In this document: positions 14,260 to 23,504 of the stretch, in pieces
How positions within the stretch are numbered: position 1 is the stretch's first letter
Layout: each line of letters starts with the position of its first letter
NCBI RefSeq assembly: GCF_030704205.1
Contig: NZ_CP131913.1
Location: forward strand, 1,488,001 to 1,552,000
Direction of reading: 5' to 3'
Origin: Halomonas alkalicola
GTDB taxonomy: Bacteria; Pseudomonadota; Gammaproteobacteria; Pseudomonadales; Halomonadaceae
Length of the DNA: 64,000 nucleotides
Notes under the pieces: model-generated
Database searches by the model: none
What the model saw: only the letters and a program-made list of their open reading frames with translations
Told to the model about the DNA's origin: nothing
Made by a program: the position numbers and the translations under genes

Positions 14260-17200
14260 TCAGGCATCGAGTTCGAGGGCCTCCACCGCCACCGGCCGCC
14301 CGAACAGGTAGCCCTGGAAGGCCCGGCAGCCGTGGGCCAGCAGCCAGGCCCGCTGGGCCTCGGTCTCCACCCCCTCGGCAACCACCTCCAGCTTGAGGCT
14401 CTGGGCCAGGGCGATGGTACTGGCCACGATCGCCTCGCTGGCCTCGTCCTCCAGCAGGTCGCGCACGAAGGACTGGTCGATCTTGAGCTGGTCAAGGGGC
14501 AGCCGCTTGAGATAGGCAAGCGAGGAGTAGCCGGTGCCGAAGTCGTCCAGGGCAAAGCCCACCCCCCGCGCGCGCAGCTCCAGCATGCGCGAGCGCGCCT
14601 CGTCCCGGGCCTCCAGCAGCAGGCTCTCGGTCACCTCGAGCTTGAGGCGGGAGGCCGGAGCGCCGGTCGCCTCGAGGGTCTCCAGCACCCGGTCGACGAA
14701 ATCCGGCTCGCGGAACTGCCGCGGACTGACGTTGACGGAGAGGCTCAGCGCCGAGCGTGCCGGGTCCGCCGCCCAGGCCGCCAGCTGCCGGCACGCGGTC
14801 TCCAGCACCCAGTGACCGATGGCCACGATCAGCCGGTTCTCCTCGGCCAGGGGAATGAACTCGCCGGGCGAGACCTGGCCGCGCACGGGATGCTGCCAGC
14901 GCACCAGGGCCTCGACGCCGATGACCACGCCCCGCTCGTCTACCTGGGGCTGGTAGTACAGGCGCAGCTCACCCTTGGGCAGCGCCTGCCTCAGGTCCGC
15001 CTCCAGGCGAGCGCGGGCCTGCAGCCGCACCTGCATCTCGGGGTCGAAAAAGGCCAGGGTATTGCGCCCCGCCGCCTTGGCCTGGAACAGCGCCAGGTCG
15101 GCCTGCTGCAGGATCTCGTCGAGGGTGGTCTCGTGGTCGCGATAGAGGGTCACCCCGACGCTCACCGACACGCCGAGGCGCTCCTCACCGAGGCTCATCG
15201 GCGCCTGCATCACCGCCAGCAGCTTATGGGCGACCCGCTCGGCGATCACCGCCACCTCCTCAAGCTCGGTCCCCAGGTCGTGAAGCAGGATGGCGAACTC
15301 GTCGCTGCCCAGCCGGGCGACGGTATCGGTATCGCGCAGCACCCCCTCGAGCCGCTGGGCCACCGCCTGGAGCAGCTGGTCGCCGGCATGGTGGCCGAGG
15401 GTGTCATTGACCTGCTTGAAGTGGTCGAGGTCGAGGAACATCAGCGCGCCGAACTCACCGCTGCGATAGCTGTCCTTGAGCGCCACCTCCAGACGGTCGA
15501 GCATCAGGCGGCGGTTGGGCAGGCCGGTGAGCGGGTCGAAGAAGGCCAGCTGGTGGATCTTCTGCTCGGCCGCCTTGCGCTCGGTGAGGTCGCTGAAGGT
15601 CGCTACGAAGTGGGTCGTGGTGCCGGCAGCGTTGCGCACCGCGGAGAGGGTCAGCCACTCAGGGAACACCTCGCCGTTCTTGCGCCGGTTCCAGACCTCC
15701 CCCTGCCAGCTGCCGCTGCTCACCACGCTGCGCCACAGCCGCCGGTAGAAGGCCTCCTCGTGGAGCCCCGACGACAGCAGCCGCGGGTTCCTGCCCAGCA
15801 CCTCGGCCTCCCTGTAGCCGGTGATCCGCGTGAAGGTGTCATTGACCTTGAGGATGCGGCCCTCGCCATCGGTGATCAGCATCCCCAGGTGGGTTTCGAA
15901 GGGGGTGGCGGCGATGCGCAGCTGGGCCTCGGTGGCGCGCTCCTCGGTGACGTCGCGCACCACCGCCAGCGCCCCGCCGAAGGCCTCCGCCGGCGCCTCG
16001 CCCGGGCTCAGCAGCGGGCTCAGCACCGAGTGGAACTGGCGCGGCTCGCCGCCGATAGGCAGGGTGTAGTCATACTCCACCGGCTCGCCGCCCTGCCGAA
16101 GCGCCGCGAAGGCCTGGTCGAGCTGGGCGGCCATGGCGGGCGGCAGCACCTCGCGATAGGGGCGCTGCAGCACCGCGGCGGCCTCGGTCATCAGCTCGTC
16201 GGGGTCGGGGGCGTGAATATAGCTGAAGCGCCCCTCGCCATCGAAGACGAAGATCATGTCCCGGATGGAGCCCACCAGCGCCTGGAGGCGCGACTCCCGG
16301 GCCTGTACCTCGCGACGGGCCAGTTCACGCTCCAGGGCCTGCCGGCGAACCTCCTCCTCCAGCCGCAGTCGGTTGAGGTAGTGGCGCAGCGCCAGCCAGC
16401 CCAGGCCCATGACCGCCAGCCCGATCATCACCCGGACCCAGAGGCGATGGAGCCAGTCGCCGAGCAGCACCTCCCGCGCCTCGCCCACCACCACCACGAA
16501 GGGCAGGTCGTCGACTCGCTGGAAGGTATAGAGCCGCTCGCCGCCATCCAGCGGCGAGTTGGCCTTGAGCGTGGCGCTCGGCGCCCCGCTGGCGATGAAG
16601 GCTCGCGTATGGGGCTCGTCGATCGACACCCCGAGCACCGCCGGGGAGTGCTCATCACCGACCCGGGGGCGCCGGGCAACCAGCTGCATCTCGGTGTCGA
16701 TGATGGCGATGCTCTCGCCGCGCGTCAGGCTGAGCCGCTCCAGGGCCTCGCCGAACACCCCGGGGTCGAGCTCCACCAGGGCCAGGCCCTGACCATCGGG
16801 CAGCCGCCGGGCGTGCACCACCACATGGCGCTGCTCCAGCGCCGACCAGTGGATCGGCGAGATCCATTCCGCCCGCTCGGGCGCGCTCCGCAGGGTGCGA
16901 TAGAACGGCAGGCCGGAGACATCGAAGCCCGGGGGATAGAGCGAACTGGACGAGGCGACGACCTGCCCCTCGGGGTCGACGAGGCTGATCTCGTCGACGA
17001 ACCCCAGGCGGTCGAGCTGCTGGGCCAGGAAGGGCTCGATCCGCTCGGGGTCCGGCGGGTCACCGAAGAGCCGCTGGCGCTGGGGCGGCTGCATCAGCTG
17101 GGACACCGTGGAGAGGCTGAAGTCGCTGGCGGAAAAGATGCTGGCGACCCACTCCGCCACTAGGTCGGCCCGCGCCGCCGTGCGCTCGCGGGCGGCCTGC

Positions 17201-17349
17201 ATGTCACGCTGGTACTGGTCGAAGAGGAAACCGCCCAGGGAGCCGAACAGCATCAGCATGCCCAGGATGTAGAGGGCGATGGCGACCCGGCGATCCCGGC
17301 GCGCACGCTGGCGCGCCATCACATCGGCCTGGGCGTCGGGTTCGATCAT
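14260..17349 (-). CDS. Membrane sensor with PAS, GGDEF and EAL domains (c-di-GMP phosphodiesterase candidate)
   Basis: A 1,029-residue protein. Order: TM helix (about 25-45), a periplasmic double-Cache-like sensor (about 50-300), a second TM (about 305-325), coiled coil, two PAS domains (about 350-470 and 475-595, the second with NDTFTRITGYREAEVLGRNPRLL), GGDEF (about 605-770) and EAL (about 785-1025). The GGDEF active-site motif is GSDEF, a partly degenerate form, whereas EAL residues are complete: EALVRW, NVSPRQF, LEVTES, DDFGTGYSS, KIDQSFVRD, AEGVET. It is therefore more likely a c-di-GMP hydrolase, with the GGDEF domain possibly serving as a GTP-sensing regulatory domain. Together with the cyclase at 4562 it gives the region both directions of c-di-GMP turnover, though they are far apart. 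Confidence 0.92.
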   Translation of the reverse strand: MIEPDAQADVMARQRARRDRRVAIALYILGMLMLFGSLGGFLFDQYQRDMQAARERTAARADLVAEWVASIFSASDFSLSTVSQLMQPPQRQRLFGDPPDPERIEPFLAQQLDRLGFVDEISLVDPEGQVVASSSSLYPPGFDVSGLPFYRTLRSAPERAEWISPIHWSALEQRHVVVHARRLPDGQGLALVELDPGVFGEALERLSLTRGESIAIIDTEMQLVARRPRVGDEHSPAVLGVSIDEPHTRAFIASGAPSATLKANSPLDGGERLYTFQRVDDLPFVVVVGEAREVLLGDWLHRLWVRVMIGLAVMGLGWLALRHYLNRLRLEEEVRRQALERELARREVQARESRLQALVGSIRDMIFVFDGEGRFSYIHAPDPDELMTEAAAVLQRPYREVLPPAMAAQLDQAFAALRQGGEPVEYDYTLPIGGEPRQFHSVLSPLLSPGEAPAEAFGGALAVVRDVTEERATEAQLRIAATPFETHLGMLITDGEGRILKVNDTFTRITGYREAEVLGRNPRLLSSGLHEEAFYRRLWRSVVSSGSWQGEVWNRRKNGEVFPEWLTLSAVRNAAGTTTHFVATFSDLTERKAAEQKIHQLAFFDPLTGLPNRRLMLDRLEVALKDSYRSGEFGALMFLDLDHFKQVNDTLGHHAGDQLLQAVAQRLEGVLRDTDTVARLGSDEFAILLHDLGTELEEVAVIAERVAHKLLAVMQAPMSLGEERLGVSVSVGVTLYRDHETTLDEILQQADLALFQAKAAGRNTLAFFDPEMQVRLQARARLEADLRQALPKGELRLYYQPQVDERGVVIGVEALVRWQHPVRGQVSPGEFIPLAEENRLIVAIGHWVLETACRQLAAWAADPARSALSLSVNVSPRQFREPDFVDRVLETLEATGAPASRLKLEVTESLLLEARDEARSRMLELRARGVGFALDDFGTGYSSLAYLKRLPLDQLKIDQSFVRDLLEDEASEAIVASTIALAQSLKLEVVAEGVETEAQRAWLLAHGCRAFQGYLFGRPVAVEALELDA

Positions 17350-17556
17350 CGAGCAGCGTTCCTTGCGAGTGCAACGGAGGTAACCGCAGTGTAACGCCTT
17401 GGTGCAGAGTGTGCCGACCTGACGCAGTCCATTCAGCGTTGATTCGGCCCGCCCGGCTCCATCATGCAGCGGCCGGCACCTTCCCGACGCTTCCGGGTAC
17501 CGGCTGTCCAGCCGTGGTCCGCTATGCTGGAGAAGAGCTCTCGCGAGACCCTGCCC

Positions 17557-18936
17557 ATGCGCCCTGCGACCCTGCTCTTCTGGCTCGCCTGCCTGCTGCC
17601 GCTCACCGCCATCGCGGATGACACGCCGGCCTCCTCACCGGAATCGGCCCTCTCGGCCTACGTGGCTAGCGCCGGTGCCGACTTTCACTGGGAGGAAGTC
17701 GCCCGGCATCGTCTGCTGGGTACCGAGACCCGGCTGATCGAGCTGGCCTCCCAGCGCTGGCGCGGCACCCTGTGGCGCCACCAGCTGTGGCTGATCGACC
17801 CCACCGAGGGGCGCGGCGCCCCTCATGCCCTGCTGTTCATCGGCAGCGGCACCTGGCCGGCCGAGGGCGAGCCCTCCCGCGAGCCGCCGCGGGATGCCGC
17901 CAGCTTCGTGGCCCTGGCCCGGGCGCTGGAAACGCCCGTGGCGGTGCTGCGCCAGGTGCCCTTCCAGCCGCTGCTGGGCGGGCTGACCGAGGATGCGCTG
18001 ATCGCCGAGACCTTCGTCCGCTTTCTCGACGCCCCCGAGGAGACCGACTGGCCGCTGCTGCTGCCCATGGTCAACAGCGCGGTGCGCGCCATGGATACCC
18101 TGCAGGCGCTGACCGCCGACTGGGCGGCCCCCCTCGAGACCTTCACCCTCACCGGCGCCTCCAAGCGCGGCTGGACCACCTGGCTCACCGCCGCGGTGGC
18201 CCCCCGGGTGGCAGCACTCGCCCCCATGGTGTTCGACATCCTCGACATGGAGCCGCAGCTGGCCCACCAGCGCCGGGTGTGGGGCGCCCCCTCGACGCAG
18301 ATCGCCGACTACACCGAGCGCGGCATCGACGCCCGCCTCGACAGCGACGCGGGCCGCGCCCTGCAGGCCATGGTCGACCCCTACCGCTACCGGGAGCGCC
18401 TGACCCAGCCCAAGCTGCTGGTGCTGGCCAGTAACGACGCCTACTGGCCCGTGGACGCCCTCAACCTCTACTGGCACGCCCTGCCCGAGCCCCGCCATGT
18501 GCTCTACCTGCCCAACCAGGGCCACCGGCTGCGCGACTACGCCCGCCTGCTGCCGAGCCTGGCCGCCTTCCATCGCCGGGTGAGTCGCGGCGAGCCGCTG
18601 CCGACACTGGACTGGACGTTTGACTGCGAAGCCGAGCGGGTGACGCTGCGGGTGAGCGCCGGAGAGCCCGTCGACGAAGCCCGGGCCTGGGTGGCCCGGG
18701 CTCCGGTACGCGACTTCCGCGAGGCACGCTGGGAACCCCATCCCCTGGCGGCCGACGGCGCGGGGCTGGCTCTCTCCCTGCCGCGGCCCGATTCGGGCTA
18801 CCTGGCGCTGTTCGGCGAGCTACAGTTCACCGCGGCGCCGGACGAGCGGCTGACCCTCTCCACCACCGTGCAGGTGGTCGACCGCGCGGCCGGTGAAGCC
18901 ACGCAGGCCGGTTGCCCAGCGCCGCCGGGCTCCTGA
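17557..18936 (+). CDS. PhoPQ-activated pathogenicity-related (PqaA-like) exported protein
   Basis: A 459-residue protein of the PhoPQ_related family, which has an alpha/beta-hydrolase-like fold and no firmly known substrate. Residues 1-21 form a signal peptide ending in TAIADD. Family marks include LWRHQLWLIDP, ALLFIGSGTWP, VAVLRQVPFQPL, the nucleophile-elbow-like GASKRGWTTWLTAA, VFDILDM, LVLASNDAYWPVDA and LPNQGH. ATG 17557 is chosen because it directly precedes the signal peptide; upstream in-frame ATGs at 17464 and 17524 would bury it. In Salmonella the homologue is linked to antimicrobial-peptide resistance. No PhoP box was recognised here. Convergent with the NCS2 permease, 6 bases apart. 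Confidence 0.85.
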   Translation: MRPATLLFWLACLLPLTAIADDTPASSPESALSAYVASAGADFHWEEVARHRLLGTETRLIELASQRWRGTLWRHQLWLIDPTEGRGAPHALLFIGSGTWPAEGEPSREPPRDAASFVALARALETPVAVLRQVPFQPLLGGLTEDALIAETFVRFLDAPEETDWPLLLPMVNSAVRAMDTLQALTADWAAPLETFTLTGASKRGWTTWLTAAVAPRVAALAPMVFDILDMEPQLAHQRRVWGAPSTQIADYTERGIDARLDSDAGRALQAMVDPYRYRERLTQPKLLVLASNDAYWPVDALNLYWHALPEPRHVLYLPNQGHRLRDYARLLPSLAAFHRRVSRGEPLPTLDWTFDCEAERVTLRVSAGEPVDEARAWVARAPVRDFREARWEPHPLAADGAGLALSLPRPDSGYLALFGELQFTAAPDERLTLSTTVQVVDRAAGEATQAGCPAPPGS

Positions 18937-18942
18937 TCCCGC

Positions 18943-20361
18943 TCAGGAGGGGCGGCCCCCTTCGGCGCGTTGCGCCCGGCGGCCGGTCGGCTCCTCCTCG
19001 GCCATCGCCCTGGCCAGGGCCTCACGCTCGGCGGCCTCGTCAGGCAGGCTGCGCCGCGGCAGCACCAGGTTGAGGGTGAAGGCCACCAGGGCGGCGACCA
19101 CGATGGGCGAGCCGCCCACCACCAGCTGCAGCATCGCCGGGAGCTGGCCGATCGCCTCGGGGACCGCGTAGACCCCCATGCTCAGCGCCAGGGCGAGACT
19201 GGCGATGGTCATGTTGCGCGCCGACATCTCGTCCCGGGTGATCAGCTGGATGCCGGTCATGGTGATCATGCCGAACACCGTGATGGTGGCCCCGCCCAGC
19301 ACCGGATAGGGAATGGTGGTCATCACGGCGCCGAACTTGGGCACCAGCCCCGCCACCAGCAGGAAGAGCGCGGCCAGCGCCAGCACGAAGCGGCTGACCA
19401 CCTTGGTCATCGCCACGATGCCCACGTTCTGGCTGTAGGAGGAGGTCGGCATGGCGCCGAAGAAGGAGCCGACCGCAGTGGTCGCCCCGTTGCCCAGCAG
19501 GCCGCCGAACAGCTCCCGGGTGGTGGGCTCACGGTTCATGCCCCCCACCGAAGTGGCGGAGAGATCACCAATGGTCTGCACCGAGTTGACCACGCAGATG
19601 ATCACCACCGAGAGGATGGCGGCGGCGTGGAACTCGAGCTCATGGGGCAGCAGCCGCGGGGCGCTGAACCAGCCCGCCTCGCGCACCGGGGTGATGTCCA
19701 CCATGCCCAGCGCCAGGGCCAGCGCATAGCCCGCCCCGATGCCGCAGATGATCGCCGCCAGCTTCATGAAGCCCCGCGCGAACTGGGAGACGCCGAGCAC
19801 CACCCCGAGCGTCACCAGGGCGACCAGCCAGTTCTGCGGATCACCGTAGTCGCTGGCGCCCACCCCACCGGACATGTAGTGGATGGCGATGTCGTAGAGC
19901 GAGAGCCCGATCACCAGCACCACCACCCCCGCCACGATGGGCGGAAAGAGGTGGCGAATGCGGGTGATGAAGAGCCCCACCAGGATCATGGCGATGCCGC
20001 CCACCACCTGGGCACCGAGGATCCCGCCGATGCCGTACTGGGCGCCCACGGCGACCAGGGTCGGCACGTAGGCGAAGCCCACGCCGAAGATGGTGGGCAG
20101 CCGGGCGCCGAAACGCCCCACGCCATAGAGCTGGACCAGGGTGGCCAGCGCCGAGGCGATCAGCGAGACCTGGATCAGCAGCATCTGATCGGCCAGGCTG
20201 CCGCCGGCGGCGCCGACCACGATGATCGGCACGGTCACCGTGCCCATGATCATCGCCAGGATGTGCTGGAAGGAGAGGGGCAGGGCCCTGGCCAGGGGCG
20301 GCCGGCCATGGAAGTCGAAGACGGAGTGGCTGTGCTGTGGTGTGCTCATCGAGGGGCTCAT
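18943..20361 (-). CDS. Nucleobase:cation symporter-2 (xanthine/uracil permease family)
   Basis: An inner-membrane transporter of the NCS2 family, likely for a purine such as xanthine or urate. The 472-residue protein has about 12-14 hydrophobic segments, the family signature QNVGIVAMTKVVSR, the substrate-site region GVGFAYVPTL and SVQTIGDLSAT. The N-terminal MSPSMSTPQ has two possible starts (20361, 20349) without a strong ribosome-binding site. The C-terminus is charged and cytosolic. A palindromic AT-rich element precedes it (20418-20438). Upstream on the same strand is a creatinase-like M24 hydrolase, so the pair may take up and degrade an N-heterocyclic or amide compound; that link is inference. 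Confidence 0.9.
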   Translation of the reverse strand: MSPSMSTPQHSHSVFDFHGRPPLARALPLSFQHILAMIMGTVTVPIIVVGAAGGSLADQMLLIQVSLIASALATLVQLYGVGRFGARLPTIFGVGFAYVPTLVAVGAQYGIGGILGAQVVGGIAMILVGLFITRIRHLFPPIVAGVVVLVIGLSLYDIAIHYMSGGVGASDYGDPQNWLVALVTLGVVLGVSQFARGFMKLAAIICGIGAGYALALALGMVDITPVREAGWFSAPRLLPHELEFHAAAILSVVIICVVNSVQTIGDLSATSVGGMNREPTTRELFGGLLGNGATTAVGSFFGAMPTSSYSQNVGIVAMTKVVSRFVLALAALFLLVAGLVPKFGAVMTTIPYPVLGGATITVFGMITMTGIQLITRDEMSARNMTIASLALALSMGVYAVPEAIGQLPAMLQLVVGGSPIVVAALVAFTLNLVLPRRSLPDEAAEREALARAMAEEEPTGRRAQRAEGGRPS

Positions 20362-20417
20362 CGCGATTCTTGTCGTTGGTTGGGGTCGCGATGACCGAGC
20401 CTAGTCAAGAGCCAGGG

Positions 20418-20438
20418 TGTACACAACTTTTGTATACT
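20418..20438 (-). promoter_or_regulatory. Candidate operator/promoter of the NCS2 permease gene
   Basis: An imperfect inverted repeat, TGTACACAA and TTGTATACT with a 3-base spacer (7 of 9 positions symmetrical). The TTGTATAC half-site resembles operators of GntR/FadR-type regulators. It sits in the 104-bp AT-rich gap before the permease, in otherwise GC-rich DNA, and an A/T-rich block (20438-20452) adjoins it. No regulator gene is adjacent. Confidence 0.45.
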
Positions 20439-20465
20439 AAAAAACTTAAAATGTAGACCAATGTC

Positions 20466-21665
20466 TCAGTCGGCCACCTCGGCCACCTCGGCCAGCCGCC
20501 AGTCGTTGTCGGTGAGCGGCTCGCCGCCATTCGGTGTGACCCGCACGGTATCGCTCAGGCCGATCCCCCACTGACCGGGCAGACGCAGGCAGAGCGGCAG
20601 GTGGAAGACCATGTCGGCGGCGAACTCGCGCGGCTGGCCGCGAGCGATGTAGCCGGTGCCCTCGACCCAGCTGGGCGGGAACTGGGCGCCCACCGCATAG
20701 CCAAACACCCCCGAGAAGAACAGCCGGTCGGCGTGGGGAGCGAGCACCGCCTCGGCGGCGCGGGCGGCATCGTCGAAGGTACGGCCGGGGCGCATCTCGG
20801 CGGCGAGCGTCTCGAACAGAGCCCGGCAGAGGTCCCGGACCGCCTGCATCTCGCGGCTGGCGTGGCCGGCCACGACGGTGCGCATCATGGGAGCGGTATA
20901 GCGCTGGAAGGCCGAGCCGAATTCCAGGAACACCGGATCACCCGCCTCGATGACGGTGCGCTTGTGGTTGACGTGGATGATGCTGATGCGCCGCCCGCTG
21001 GTGACGATGGGCTGCAGGCTCATGAATTCGCCGCCGGCGGCCAGCATCGCCCGGGCGCCCTCGGCGGCCACCTCGTTGTCGGTGACGCCGGGGGCGATGA
21101 TCGCCTCGGCGGCGGCGAGGCCGGCGGCGGTGATCCGCGCGCTCTCGCGCAGGCAGTCGAGTTCCGCCGGCGTCTTGACCAGGCGGACGGCGTCGAGCAG
21201 GGCCCCGCCGTCGTCGCGGAAGCGCTCGGCGCCGAGCCGCGCCTGCAGCTCGCGGATCACACCGAAGCGCAGCCCGGCACCGAAGAGATCCAGGCCGATG
21301 CTGCGAAAGGGCGAGAGCGTCTCGGCCAGCGGGGCGATCACCTCGTCGATCCCCTCCCAGCGGTAGCCAAGGATCTCGTCCACCGCAGCGGTGACCACGG
21401 CGGGCCCGGTCTCGATGGAGGGCACCTGCAGCACCCGGCGGTCGGCCGTTACCACCAGGGCGGTGTGCACCGAGACCTCGAAGGTGTGGTAGCCGGTCAG
21501 GTAGAAGATATCGGCGGGGTCGGTGAGCAGCAGCGCCTCGAGGCCTGCATCGCGCATGGCGGCGTGCACCCGGGCGAGGCGGGCGGCGAATTCGGCGGGA
21601 GCGAAGGGCAGCTCGGCGCCCTCCAGCTGCTCGGCCAGGGCATGACGGTAGGCGTGATGGTCCAT
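20466..21665 (-). CDS. M24-family (pita-bread fold) hydrolase, creatinase/ectoine-hydrolase-like
   Basis: A 399-residue protein with the creatinase N-terminal domain (FAARLARVHAAMRDAGLEALLLTDPADIFYLTGY is split over several strands) and a C-terminal M24 domain. The five metal ligands of true M24 aminopeptidases appear not to be kept: the first Asp site reads FLEFG, the second RYTAPMMRT, and the His site FGYAVGAQFPP. The same regions resemble ectoine hydrolase DoeA/EutD (RYHAPMSRT, GYPIG..YPP from memory) and creatinase, which act without metals. A C-N hydrolase on a small compatible-solute or guanidino compound is therefore likelier than a prolidase. AGGAGAG precedes the ATG at 21665. Same strand as the NCS2 permease. 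Confidence 0.8.
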   Translation of the reverse strand: MDHHAYRHALAEQLEGAELPFAPAEFAARLARVHAAMRDAGLEALLLTDPADIFYLTGYHTFEVSVHTALVVTADRRVLQVPSIETGPAVVTAAVDEILGYRWEGIDEVIAPLAETLSPFRSIGLDLFGAGLRFGVIRELQARLGAERFRDDGGALLDAVRLVKTPAELDCLRESARITAAGLAAAEAIIAPGVTDNEVAAEGARAMLAAGGEFMSLQPIVTSGRRISIIHVNHKRTVIEAGDPVFLEFGSAFQRYTAPMMRTVVAGHASREMQAVRDLCRALFETLAAEMRPGRTFDDAARAAEAVLAPHADRLFFSGVFGYAVGAQFPPSWVEGTGYIARGQPREFAADMVFHLPLCLRLPGQWGIGLSDTVRVTPNGGEPLTDNDWRLAEVAEVAD

Positions 21666-21846
21666 GGGCGCTCTCCTGATCGCGACGACGAGGTTCCAGC
21701 CGGCGGCGCACGGGCGGCTTCGCGGCTATCGGCAGTGTAGCCCCGGACCCGGTGCAGCCCGGCGGAAGGAAGCGAAAATATCCCTGTTCGCCTCCGGCCC
21801 GGTTTCGTAGAATCCAGCCTCGTGTTGAACGCTACAGGACAACGAT

Positions 21847-22569
21847 ATGGGACGGGCCTTTCAGAACCGCAAGGAATCCATGGCCAAGACGGCCGCTGCC
21901 AAGACCAAGGTCTACAGCAAGTACGGCCGCGAGATCTACGTGGTCGCCAAGCAGGGTGGCACCGACCCCGCCGGCAACCTGAGCCTGCGCGGCCTGATCG
22001 AGCGCGCCAAGAAGGATCAGGTGCCCTCCCACGTGATCGAGAAGGCGCTGGACAAGGCCAGCGGCGTGGGCGGCGAGGACTTCTCCCCGGCCCGCTACGA
22101 GGGCTTCGGGCCGGGCAACGCGATGGTCATCGTCGACTGCCTGACCGACAACCCCAACCGTACCTTCGGTGACGTGCGCGCCTGCTTCACCAAGACCAAG
22201 AGCAAGATCGGCACCCCGGGCACCGTCAGCCACATGTTCGACCACTGCGCCATCCTCGCCTTCAAGGGCCAGGACGAGGAAGCCACCCTCGAGGCGCTGA
22301 TGGAGGCCGATGTCGACGTGACCGACATCGAGAACGAGGAGGGCCAGATCACCGTCTTCGCCCCGCACACCGAGTATGCCAAGGCCAAGCAGGCGCTGAT
22401 CGACGCCTTCGGCGAGCTCGACTTCGAGGTGGACGAGATCCAGTTCGTGCCCCAGACCACCACGCCCGTGGCGGGCGACGACGTGGCGATGTTCGAGAAG
22501 TTTCTCGACATGCTCAACGAGCTGGACGACGTCCAGAACGTCTTCCACAACGCCGAGCTGCCCGAGTAA
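21847..22569 (+). CDS. YebC/PmpR-family protein, YeeN-type
   Basis: A member of the TACO1/YebC family, whose members act as transcription regulators or, as shown more recently, assist ribosomes at proline-rich stretches. The 240-residue protein starts [15 protein letters not shown] and has [56 protein letters not shown] and a C-terminal acidic end. The KxYxKxGxEIYxxAKQG pattern with [13 protein letters not shown] matches the YeeN branch rather than YebC in the ruvC operon. Single gene, convergent with the hydrolase at 22613 across a strong hairpin. Confidence 0.92.
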   Translation: MGRAFQNRKESMAKTAAAKTKVYSKYGREIYVVAKQGGTDPAGNLSLRGLIERAKKDQVPSHVIEKALDKASGVGGEDFSPARYEGFGPGNAMVIVDCLTDNPNRTFGDVRACFTKTKSKIGTPGTVSHMFDHCAILAFKGQDEEATLEALMEADVDVTDIENEEGQITVFAPHTEYAKAKQALIDAFGELDFEVDEIQFVPQTTTPVAGDDVAMFEKFLDMLNELDDVQNVFHNAELPE

Positions 22570-22582
22570 CGCCCTCCCCCGT

Positions 22583-22605
22583 CTGCCGCCCGCTCAGGGC
22601 GGCAG
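22583..22605. terminator. Bidirectional hairpin between convergent genes
   Basis: Perfect 9-bp arms CTGCCGCCC (22583-22591) and GGGCGGCAG (22597-22605) with a 5-base loop lie between the stops at 22569 and 22613. There is no T tract, so efficiency is uncertain. Confidence 0.6.
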
Positions 22606-22612
22606 CACCCCT

Positions 22613-23464
22613 TCAGCGCAGCGGCAGCTGCGCCTGCTCCGTCAGGAAGGCCTCGATCCCTGCGGAGTAGTCCGGCTCGCTCTCCAGGAAGCCGGTGTTG
22701 TGGCCACCCCGAATCTCGAGCAGGCGCTTCGGGTCTCGCGCCGCCCGGTAGACGGCCTCGCCCTCGGCGAAGGGGATGATCTCGTCGTCGCGGCTGTGGA
22801 TCACCAGCAGCGGCGCCTCGACGCCCCTGACGTGCCTCTCGGTGTCGTGGGAGAAGCGCGCCAGCCAGCGCGCCGGCAGGAAGGGGTAGACGCGCTGGGC
22901 CAGCGCCGGCACCGAGCGGAAGGGCGACTCCAGGATCGCCGCCGCCGGCCCCTCCTCTTCGAGCCCCTCTGCTTCCAGCGCCTCGGCCAGCTCGGCCGCC
23001 ACGGCGGCCCCCAGGGAGCGTCCGAACAGCACGATCTCCTCCGGGGCCTGATCGGCCTCCTCCCGCAGCCAGCGCCAGCCGGCCCGGGCATCCAGCGCCA
23101 GGCCGGCCTCGGAGGGTCGCCCCTCGCTGCGGCCGTAGCCGCGATAGTCGAGGATCAGCACCGAGAACCCCAGGCGGTGGAACTGCACCAGGGAGTCGAG
23201 GCGGTGGGAGATGTTGCCGGCGTTGCCGTGCAGGAAGAGCAGGCTGGCCCGAGGGCGCTCGTGGGGCAGCCACCAGGCGTCCAGGGCCAGGCCGTCCTCG
23301 GTCTCGAGGGTCACCGGCGACCAGGCCAGGCCGCGATCGGCCGGAGTACCGATGGGCTCGCGACCCATATGCGGCAGGTAGAGCAGCCGCTCCTGGAAGG
23401 CCCAGGCCAGCGCCACCACCAGCAGATAGGCCAGCGCGATCCCGACAAGCCAGCGCAGCAGCAT
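22613..23464 (-). CDS. Membrane-anchored alpha/beta hydrolase (YfhR/BEM46-like)
   Basis: A 283-residue serine hydrolase with an N-terminal TM anchor (residues 2-23, LLRWLVGIALAYLLVVALAWAF in part) and the catalytic domain outside the cytoplasm or facing it. The oxyanion segment LLFLHGNAGN, the nucleophile elbow GRSLGA, the acid HSRDDEIIP and the base GGHNTGF form a complete triad. This set is typical of the BEM46/YfhR family, whose substrates are unknown. AGGAGGAG precedes the ATG at 23464. The menA-like gene lies 40 bases upstream on the same strand and may be co-transcribed. Confidence 0.88.
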   Translation of the reverse strand: MLLRWLVGIALAYLLVVALAWAFQERLLYLPHMGREPIGTPADRGLAWSPVTLETEDGLALDAWWLPHERPRASLLFLHGNAGNISHRLDSLVQFHRLGFSVLILDYRGYGRSEGRPSEAGLALDARAGWRWLREEADQAPEEIVLFGRSLGAAVAAELAEALEAEGLEEEGPAAAILESPFRSVPALAQRVYPFLPARWLARFSHDTERHVRGVEAPLLVIHSRDDEIIPFAEGEAVYRAARDPKRLLEIRGGHNTGFLESEPDYSAGIEAFLTEQAQLPLR

Positions 23465-23504
23465 CGTCTCCTCCTTCCGCGCCCGCTGGCGAACCCGTGG
23501 GCGC

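Noticed and set aside
14332..17163. Long plus-strand frame of 943 residues antisense to the GGDEF-EAL gene
   Set aside because: Composition (Gln/His/Gly/Leu-rich) is typical of antisense frames in high-GC DNA, and the minus strand encodes clear domains.
14260..17349. The EAL protein as an active diguanylate cyclase
   Set aside because: The active-site motif is GSDEF rather than GG(D/E)EF, while the EAL residues are complete; phosphodiesterase is the better call, although cyclase activity is not excluded.
20466..21665. Xaa-Pro aminopeptidase
   Set aside because: The metal ligands of true M24 aminopeptidases are replaced; the residues fit the creatinase/ectoine-hydrolase branch.
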